The position numbers and the translations under genes were made by a program. Source: Pogona vitticeps (lineage: Eukaryota; Chordata; Lepidosauria; Squamata; Agamidae). From it: DNA of 64,000 bases. Positions 56,213 to 64,000 of the stretch are shown one piece after another; the first letter of the stretch is position 1; every line of letters begins with the position of its first letter. The stretch spans positions 9,224,501 through 9,288,500 of the forward strand of contig NC_135793.1 of the NCBI RefSeq assembly GCF_051106095.1, written 5' to 3'. A model generated the notes under the pieces. The model did not search any database, was not told where the DNA came from, and saw only the letters and a list, made by a program, of their open reading frames with translations.

Positions 56213-59200
56213 CTACACAGAGGAAAGAAAGGTTTAAACTGTCCACGCTAGTTGTTCTCTTAATGCGACTGCAAAAGATTCCAAATCCAGCACTTACAGT
56301 ACAGTGGTGCCCCGCATAGCGACGATAATCCGTGCAGCAAAAATCGCTGCAAAGTGATTTCATCGCTATGCGGAAATAAAAAGCCCATAGGAATGCATTA
56401 AAACCCATTTAATGCGTTCCTATGGGCAAAAAACTCACCTTTAAGCGAAAATCCTCCATACGGTGGCCATTTTCGCTGTCCAGTAAGCGAGGAATCCGGG
56501 CAAAAACACAGCAGGCGGCCATTTTATTTACCCAGCGGCCATTTTGGAACCGCTGATTAGCTGTTGGAAAATCATCGGTATGCGATGATCGGTATGCGAA
56601 ACAGGGTACTGATCATCGCAAAGCGATATTTTCCTATCTAAACCATTGCAATGCGATCGCAAAAACGATCGCAAAAAATTCATCGCTATGCGGATTCGTC
56701 ATTAAATGAGGCACCCGTTAAGCGAGGCACCCACCGTATTTCGGGAAAAAGCAAAATTAAGTAAACATATTGTTTCTTGAAAACTTAGATCAGCTGATGC
56801 CAAACAAATATGATGAACACCAGCATTGAGCAAGACTCAGAAGCTTCCTCCAGGAAGACTGAAAGATCCACTGAACTTGCATGGTATCTAATCCATTTGC
56901 TCAACCAACCTATGAAAGATATGTGGGGAAAGTGGACTAAAGAGCACAGAAGTGAGTGAGCAGCATACTCCTTACAGAAAAAAATACTGCAGTTGTTTAG
57001 TCTAGGAATGTGCCAAACACAGAGCACCCCTACCCCCACAAAAACCTGGAGCCAGTTCTCTACCATTCACAAGTTCTGAAATTTATGTGCTTACTACTCC
57101 AGTCCCTGTCAATCATCTTCACCCTCTTCCCATCCTATTAGTTCAGTTTAACCTGTCCAGGAAGGAGGTGCCAATGAACTCCTGCCTGACTCCAGTACAG
57201 GAAGAAACAGAGTTCTTGCGCTGTCACCCTTTTCTGTTCTGTCACCCGAGACAACAGACTCAGTACATCTCATGCTAGAGCCAGTCCTGATACTTGCCGA
57301 CCCCTCCCCCCGACCCATCTTGTCCGTCCTCTTCCCACCCTGCCTTCATTTTATGCTTCGCCGTCCTTCCTCCATCTACTACCCAAATGTCACCAGAAAC
57401 TTGCTCCCAGCCAAGGCTCTGCAATCCAAACCAACAGTCTCACCTCATCTACTCGGGTCTTCACTTCTGGCGATAGCTGGCCGGTTTTGCCGCTGTGAAA
57501 TTTCAGTTGCTCTTTGGCTTTGCTCACATCCCGCTCAACCATCTGCCAGTCGATTTTGATGTACCCAGTGTGATTTGCGATCTGGAGTAGGAAAAGACTT
57601 CCTGAAGCAGAACATTTTACATGCTTTGGCAGATTCCAGAGTTTCTTGCTAAGCTGCTTGCTTTTCTACACCACCACAGTGGGGCCCCAGGCGTACCACC
57701 TTTCAGTGAATTACACATATTGTACAGCGAGAGTGGCAAACACCTCCCAGATCAAAATCAGTTTCACTAGGGAAGCTGCGTTCCAGGGGTGGGTGGGGCC
57801 AAAACAGTGGGGCCAAAAAATCCTAGCCTGTTTTATCTTAATGCTTTTACTTCCAGTAACCAAACTTTAGGAAAGGCATTTCAAAATAGAGAAAACTGTA
57901 CAACAGCTGGGATGGAACAAATGCTGGTGTTGTGGGGAAGTCTGGGTGGCCTTCTGAAGAATTCCTTAAAGGCCAGACTGGGACCTCAGGAGGGCCAAAT
58001 TCAGCCCTAGGGCCTCTTCACTGTTTGGATTTGAGGACTGAGCAGCAATCTGGGCCTCGGCTCCAATAGCATGCAGAAATATCTTGCTCTCTATCAGTAA
58101 GCGTGGTAATCTCATACAGCAAATCAGGACTGAAGGGTTTTGATACTCACAGATATCCTACAGTGGATTTTGAGAAAATGTCAGGAACAAACAAATGTTA
58201 CCAGTGCCAGCACCTAGCAAGGCTTGGCAGGAGCCTGCAGAGCCGAGTCAGGCCCTAACCCAATAGACCTAGCCATGCAGTACCTATCCATTTATAGGCC
58301 CACATGACAGGTGGTGAATGTTCTAGTCCTGCCCCTTCCCCGTATTCCAGTGCTCTTGCTCTTCTACATATGAAGGGCAATGGATTTGAAGAGGAGATCC
58401 TTTGCTATCCATAGGGGCTCTCCGTGTGAGGCAGGACCTTGATTTTACAGCGGAAGCTCTCCCTCTTCAGAAGCATCATTCCTCATGCACAGGACAGCAG
58501 GGAAAACGAAAACAGAAGGTGGGGTGCTAGTGTATTTCCTTCTATATGTGGTGACCATCAAAAGATGATCACCACATATAGAGCTAGCACATGGTAATTT
58601 CATAGGGATGTTGTGCTGAAGATTAGAAAACAGCAATGAGAAGCAACAGCCCAGATGTTTCTAGGACGATCACACCTACCATTCCTAGCCACTGGCCATG
58701 CTGACAGTGGCTGATAGGAACTAGAATCCAACAACATCTAGAAGGCCACAGAATCTTCAGCTTTGTTCTTTCGAAGAAATGCATTTCAAGAGCTAACAGC
58801 ATGGCACAAGAGCCAACAATATATAGCTGAAACCACTGTTAACTTCATTCTGACACTCTGCACTCTTAGGGTGTGATTTTAAAAACTCATTGAGTCTTCC
58901 AGCCCAACTCTCCCACACAAGCAGCGAGGATCTGAATGGGGATGGTTGCTCGTGGCCCCTCATCCAAAAAAAATATGACTACAGACACTTTGCTGAAGTT
59001 CGACAGCCGAGAGGCCCAGCTCTCAAGCCCCTGAAAGGAGGCAGTTACCAACCTGAAGCAGAAAGAAGCCACCTCCTACTGCAGTTGCTGCCAGTTTCCC
59101 AACCTTCTGGAAGATGAACCCTGTGCACCTGGAAATCAAAACAGGGAACATGCAGGAAAAATACTGCAGAAAAGCCCCCACGGTTGTCTGCAGGAAGGGA

Positions 59201-59457
59201 AAGGGCAGTGTGAAGCACCGGGACGGTGGCATTCCATGGGTTTATTTGGTGGGTCAACGTCCCACTTGCCCTCCAACACAAACACAGCTCGTGGGTGCTA
59301 TTTCCTCACCATCCTGTGACGCCTCCGATGGCCAGCTGGGTTGCAACGTTGTACTTTTCTGCACTGGATCCGGAGTTGGGCTTGAAAAGCTTGCGCCACC
59401 ACGGCCGGTTCTTTGTGTACTCGGCTAGATCCAGCACATCATCACTGAGCTGCTTTC
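56135..59457 (-). CDS. FUNDC2: FUNDC2, FUN14-domain outer mitochondrial membrane protein, 3' four exons
   Basis: Exons 59310-59457, 59053-59128, 57444-57581 and 56135-56212 join in phase to 145 residues plus a partial codon; human FUNDC2 has 189 aa, so about 44 N-terminal residues lie on an exon beyond the right edge. FUN14 proteins span the outer mitochondrial membrane; FUNDC1 is a mitophagy receptor and FUNDC2 binds PIP3 and supports AKT signalling in platelets. Seen here: [17 protein letters not shown], the FUN14 core [17 protein letters not shown] and [40 protein letters not shown], and the C-terminus [13 protein letters not shown] with TAG. FUNDC2 is preferred over FUNDC1 because of the text (PWWRKLF, FIFQKVG, LLGMAS) and because it sits beside CMC4/MTCP1/BRCC3 as in human. 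A LIR-like VLDL stretch precedes the domain. Confidence 0.92.
56302..56736. mobile_element. Full-length MITE with TA target duplication, 435 bases
   Basis: Begins CAGTGGTGCCCCGCATAGCG and ends in the inverted form GCGAGGCACCCACCG, with TA on both sides (56300-56301 and 56737-56738), so of Tc1/mariner type. Inside are several short inverted blocks such as CATCGCTATGCGG. No transposase frame. It sits in the last FUNDC2 intron, about 90 bases from the last exon. Confidence 0.85.
57444..57581 (-). CDS. FUNDC2: FUNDC2 exon
   Basis: 46 codons, [20 protein letters not shown] to KTRVDE, phase 0 at both ends, acceptor TTCCTACTCCAG and donor GTGAGA. Confidence 0.93.
59053..59128 (-). CDS. FUNDC2: FUNDC2 exon, FUN14 core
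   Basis: Encodes [20 protein letters not shown] then FFLLQ, donor GTTGGT. It forms the main membrane hairpin. Confidence 0.93.
59310..59457 (-). CDS. FUNDC2: FUNDC2 exon (first inside the window)
   Basis: Acceptor CTCAATTTCCAG; opens in phase 1 with (G)[18 protein letters not shown] and ends GVTGW split at GTGAGG. The partner first exon is not in the window. Confidence 0.92.
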
Positions 59458-60665
59458 CTGGAAATTGAGGTGGAATGGATGAGCAAAGAGGAAAAGAAAG
59501 CTAAACTGTTCTCCCATTAAGCACCCAACAACTCCACAATTTTGGCCTATGTAAGTTACAGTTTATGTCTGGAGTTTAAACAGCAGCAGACCCCCAAAAA
59601 GGTGGAAGAAAAAAGAGCATCCACAAGAATCTTATACTTGCCAGCGGTGTGTGTGACACCTTAGTGTTATTGAGTCTTCATAACTTAGAAGAGCCTTCCT
59701 TGACTGTAATGACAGAAATGATCACATATGGAATCTTAAATGCCCAACCTATCCTTTTCTTTAACTTGGTCTCTAATCTGGTTTTAACAAGATTCTCAGC
59801 AGACCCAATCAATAAGGCCAATGGCCAGAAATTGTAAGAGTTGCAGTCTAAAATATCTGGAGGGCATGAAGTAGGAGAAAGCTGCTTTACTGTGGCAGCT
59901 GGATGCTTCTGTATTCATTTCACTCTTTGAACTGCTTTGGGTTATATTTTCCACTAAGAAACATGAAGACATCTTATGCCAAATCATCTTTTACCAAATC
60001 AGATCAATGATCCACCAAGGCTAGCACTTTCCACTCATCTGGAGAGCAGGCATCCAAGATCCCAGTTAGAGGTTATCCCCAGCCTGAGTCTGACAATCAG
60101 AATTAATATCCATCATCGCTGTTCCAGGACTGCAGGGTCTTTGCACCTTTGCTGAAGGAAATTTGTGTGCACCAAAGGATTGTATGTGTTCCTCCCCTGG
60201 CTAGTGATGGATGTACATTGCTGTTGTTTTTGTTTGCTGGGGGGGTAGAGTCTCCCTGCTTTCCAGTGGTTTTGCTAGAGGTCATATGACACCACCATAT
60301 TTCTGAGTCACATGACACAATTTTCCAACCTAGGATTTTGTCTGGATGTGACTCTACATGGCTTGAAACCTGTAGTCATTCATGTGGACATCTATGCCTC
60401 CCCCATCCCCAAGTTTATTACCATCTAATCTGATGAAGAATTCTATAGAGCACAAAAGTTTACATAGCTTGGCAGTTATAGTTTATCCTAATTAGGTCAT
60501 TATCTACCTCTTGGTTTGGAGCTTGGAATTTTATTTTAACACCTGTGGACTGTATCAATTCTTTTCTGGATGTTTATAGCCCTGTCATCAAAGACATTTT
60601 TCAATGAAAATGCTCAGGACTGAAGACAGACATTCTAGAATGCATTGAACTGTGTCCTGTATCCT

Positions 60666-60799
60666 GATCAACGTTCCCTCTAAGCTTTGTGCTGCAGCCA
60701 GTGCTGCCACCCATTTGGTTCTGGTCATGGCCGAAACACCATGTGTGTGGGGTGGGGCTCCTGCCCAGTGCTGGAGGAAAATTAGAGGGAACGTTGATC
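60666..60799. mobile_element. Foldback MITE with perfect 18-base inverted ends
   Basis: GATCAACGTTCCCTCTAA at 60666-60683 and its exact reverse complement at 60782-60799 enclose about 100 bases. A diverged relative is at 37464-37614. The perfect ends suggest a younger insertion than its relative. Confidence 0.8.
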
Positions 60800-62656
60800 C
60801 TGGTCCAGTGAATTATGCCTGGAAATGTGTACTTGGCATAGTTTTTAAATTGCTGTTCAACATGGAATTTAGATAGATTGGAACAACTGTTCATAGATCT
60901 TCCTCCATTCACCCCTATTCTTGAGCCAGGGGAGACTAATAGGGAGATATATAGGCAGAGGAGCTAATAAATGTCTGGAAGTACAAAGGTGCATTACCAA
61001 ACATTTTAAATTTTGAGCATTTGTGGTTTTGTTTTGGAGAAATACCTACAACTATTACTGATGATCTTAACCACCAAAAACACTATCTAAACTAAAACAT
61101 TTAGATGTTAATTCTGGCTAAGTTACAAAAATTTTTCCTAGCTTTTCTTTAACTTAAAATGTTTTAGAAATAAAACACACATTTCCAACCTGCAGAACCA
61201 GAAGATAACAAAGGGAACATCCTATGCTTTCATTTAGCAAGCTAAAGAAAATAAAATCTGATCATAAACTGCTCTGAGCACAGGGGACATTTCTGAAGGC
61301 TGACACCTTTTGGTAAGGGCAAGTGTGGTGCAACTGATACCCAGGATTGAGGTATGTCAGAAGCCTAGTTTATACATGCTGCCAAGTCACTTAAGTCCAT
61401 GTGTTTGGCTGACTGGTGCAAACAAATCATCCTTGAATTTAAAAAGGAGCACATGAGGAGGAAGTCTTCTCCCAAATCTGAAGTCTTCTCCCAAATATGC
61501 TTGTTTTCCAACATGTTGTATCCATGGACAGAATTCCATCAAGCAACTTTCCTGCTCATAGCCTAAGCTGATATTGTCCAGCAAAAAAACTTTACTCACT
61601 GCTAATGTGGAAAATGTCCTGAGATTTATTTTGTCTAAAGTTTTCTCTGTGTGCGATTTCACTGTTAGCTGCCACGAGTGCTGCATTTTAAGGAAGAAAT
61701 CATAGCACACAGCGTGATGCAATAAAGCAGAAGTGATACACCCCTTCTTAAAGAATTCAATTTTCAGTAGCCTGCTTCCTTAAGCCTGGCCTTAAAGCCA
61801 TGTCCGTTTTTCCAAGTCACACTCTTCTAATGTTCTTAAGAGCAAGATACACACACATTTACTTTGTCTAGATCCTATTATCTACTTATGTTGACATGAA
61901 TCCAGCAGCAAAGTGCCACCAGTTAAGAAGTGAAGCTCTTTTGCGTGCTGTCACATGACTAGCAGGTGACAAGAAAAATAAGCACCAACTTCTTAACTAG
62001 TGGCAATTCACTGCTGAAATTTACAAAAGTGTCATACTTGTGGATGAAAATAATATAGTTCTGGATTAGAAGACGCAAAATATCAAGAAATGCTTACTTA
62101 TTATATAAAGAACAGGGGTACTGTCTGATTCAAAAGCCCCTCCCACAACTGCAAATGCTATGGGTGTCATCTACTATTAATGGAAACTTATTCACCTTTA
62201 TTCTTACTTCATATGATCCAGAGAGGAGCATGCCACCAATTAGAGGTTAAGCATTAGGACTGCTTATGTCCAAGCACAGATCTGGCAACTGACCCCTAGC
62301 CAACACAAAATCAAATTGATTTTGATTTAACATAAAGAGCTTCAGGACAATAGTCCTAAAATTGTACATCGACGCCAGCTGCTTTGGCTCTTCTTCCAAA
62401 GTGTCATTCTAGTACTGTACTACACTTTTTCATGTCATAATTCTGCATATATGTTATGCATTTTTCAAATCATCATATTTAGCACCCAGCATCTTCAAGC
62501 AAATCAATCCCAAAACATACCTGATAAAATATGGTTCCTCAAGAGCACACACCTTTTTGAAATGGAAAATCCTATCTATATGAAATGGTCTCTCCCACTT
62601 CCACCAAAAACATGCCTTTAACTTCAAAAAGTTACTTTTTACTACAAATCCCAAAA

Positions 62657-62748
62657 CAGGGTGGATTTGATTTAAATCAAATTTATTTAAATCATGACTT
62701 AATTTGATTTTTTTTAAAAAAAACACACATTGATTTTTATCCACCCTG
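62657..62748. mobile_element. Palindromic MITE (CAGGGTGGAT ends)
   Basis: 92 bases from CAGGGTGGATTTGATTTAAA to GATTTTTATCCACCCTG, with inverted ends and an AT-rich palindromic centre. Diverged relative at 3107-3232. Common in amniotes as small repeats; superfamily not assigned. Confidence 0.75.
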
Positions 62749-63174
62749 TCCCCTAGCCAACTGATTTGCTTTATTAATAATATTCGGAGCTTGGAAAGGT
62801 GGTGGTGGAGAGACATTACAACTTCCTCAGTCGCCCAGTCTGTGTGAGCAATGTGATGCTTACTTAGTAGTTTAATTTTTCAATTACTCATCATGTTGGC
62901 TGGGACATTCAGGAGCCGTAGCCCAAAAGTTACTTCCAAACTCTGTAGCCAGTTCTGAAAGAGAAAAGAACTGACCACAAAAGGCTTTCCTCAAAGAGAG
63001 CTGCCAGCAAAATCCTGCTAGCACAATCTCAACATTCAATTCTGGTCGGCAAAATGGGCATGTTTTAAAGAAGGACAGCACTAGTACAAGGACTGACGGT
63101 TGCTGTTTTTTGTTTTAATATTTGCTCCATTTAGTTTGAAGGGTGTGTGTGTTGGGTCTTTTAAAACCTGATGG

Positions 63175-63330
63175 TGTGTTCTGTGCCATCAAGTCAGAAC
63201 GAACCTAACAGGGCTTCCAAAGGCAAGTGAGATATTTTAAGGAGTGGTTTTACCAGTTCCACTCCCCCAATGAGTTTCCATGGCCAAGCAGGGATTCGAA
63301 CCCTGTTCTCCGGTGTCTCATCGTTACACA
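63175..63330 (-). mobile_element. tRNA-derived SINE, minus orientation, diverged
   Basis: On the minus strand the B box CAGGGTTCGAATCCC is intact and the 3' part is the reverse of GTGCCATCAAGTCAGAACGA. Same family as 48452-48664, with a shorter, more diverged body. Confidence 0.7.
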
Positions 63331-64000
63331 CCCCAAATCCTCGGGACGGGGTTCAGTTAGAAGCTGAAGACTGCAAAATGCTCCATCGTTTACAAAAAAA
63401 GCCTCACTGAAGACAGCGGGGCCCCTCAACCACGCTTAAAACCAGTTTATACTGCTACAGTATTATGCAAAACGAAAATGAACAAAATATCGTTACATAA
63501 GACCAAGCCCAGAGAATGTAATGGGAGTATCTGTAGAAATCACATTAGTAAAGGAGCAGCAGAGTGAGATTTAATCCCCATGCAGTCATTATAAGTTAAA
63601 TAAATAAATAAATTAACTAACTGGGCGGTTCTGGAGGCCAGCATCTCTGCCTGCCCCACTCTACAGGGTCGTTGTGAGGAAAACACCACAAAGGAGGTCT
63701 CTAGAGCCCCGAAACTCACGAGGTACATGAACACCCATCACCTATATAAGCCCCAACACAAACACACACACGGAACATGGGCTTTGTAGCACCTTGAGAC
63801 TTAACCCAATTATTTCTGTGTGAGCTTAGATACCATCTCCTCCTCCAGATGCCAGATGAGCTGAGCTCGTTTCTCCCTTTATTTCCACTTTCAGTATTGT
63901 TTAATACTGTATCGCCAGCTGCCTCAGATCCTCTGGAGGAGAAAGGCAGGGTAGAAACGTGTTTGCACATAAACAGTAAATACAGTAATCTATGGGTTGC

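Larger units (their letters stand above)
59458..64000 (-). other. FUNDC2: FUNDC2 intron 1 (partial)
   Basis: If the first FUNDC2 exon is beyond 64,000, this is intron. No exon, CpG island or frame resembling the FUNDC2 N-terminus was found. Named contents are a foldback MITE at 60666, a palindromic MITE at 62657 and a SINE at 63175; the remainder shows nothing I can name. Confidence 0.5.

Noticed and set aside
48452-63330. tRNA genes, because of A- and B-box sequences
   Set aside because: Heads at 34631, 48452, 49349, 52105 and 63175 are followed by SINE bodies and do not fold as complete tRNAs from the sequence read.
59458-64000. FUNDC2 first exon
   Set aside because: No frame here resembles the FUNDC2 N-terminus, and there is no CpG island, so it is assumed to lie beyond the window.

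Overview
The window looks like nuclear DNA of a squamate reptile (lizard or snake). The protein-coding exons are vertebrate genes. The background carries repeats typical of squamates: Bov-B/RTE LINE fragments, Sauria-type tRNA SINEs with a Bov-B-like 3' tail, a MIR-like SINE and many short foldback DNA transposons. Genes are split by introns of hundreds to thousands of bases, and three CpG-rich promoter regions stand out at about 4.1-4.7, 26.1-26.7 and 40.9-41.2 kb.

Layout from left to right. (1) 1-4,400: the 5' end of FAAH2 on the minus strand; only coding exon 1 is inside (4,113-4,400) and the gene continues off the left edge. (2) 4.7-17.1 kb: repeat-rich intergenic DNA with Bov-B, Sauria SINE, two related internally deleted RTE copies, MITEs and a duplicated (TG)n tract. 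(3) 17,121-26,214: a complete three-exon TMEM47-like tetraspan gene, minus strand, 174 aa. (4) 26.9-32.1 kb: intergenic. (5) 32,600-40,924: complete eight-exon BRCC3 (BRCC36 deubiquitinase), minus strand, 261 aa, including a textbook U12-type AT-AC intron. (6) 40.9-41.2 kb: CpG island, probably a shared promoter of BRCC3 and the divergent MTCP1/CMC4 unit. (7) 45,163-45,741: MTCP1, plus strand, three coding exons, 111 aa. (8) 48,346-50,294: CMC4, plus strand, two coding exons, 93 aa with a long C-terminal extension. (9) 52.6-59.5 kb: FUNDC2, minus strand, last four coding exons; its first exon should lie beyond the right edge. A broken CNGA-family channel copy lies antisense in its probable 3' UTR.

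FUNDC2, CMC4/MTCP1 and BRCC3 form the same ordered block as human Xq28 next to F8, with the same relative orientations. FAAH2 and a TMEM47 relative, both X-linked families in human, lie beside it here. The products act separately: FAAH2 in fatty-acid amide breakdown, the TMEM47-like protein in cell junctions, BRCC3 in K63-ubiquitin removal at DNA damage, MTCP1 as an AKT co-activator, and CMC4 and FUNDC2 at mitochondria. All gene names rest on protein similarity recalled from memory; no search was run.
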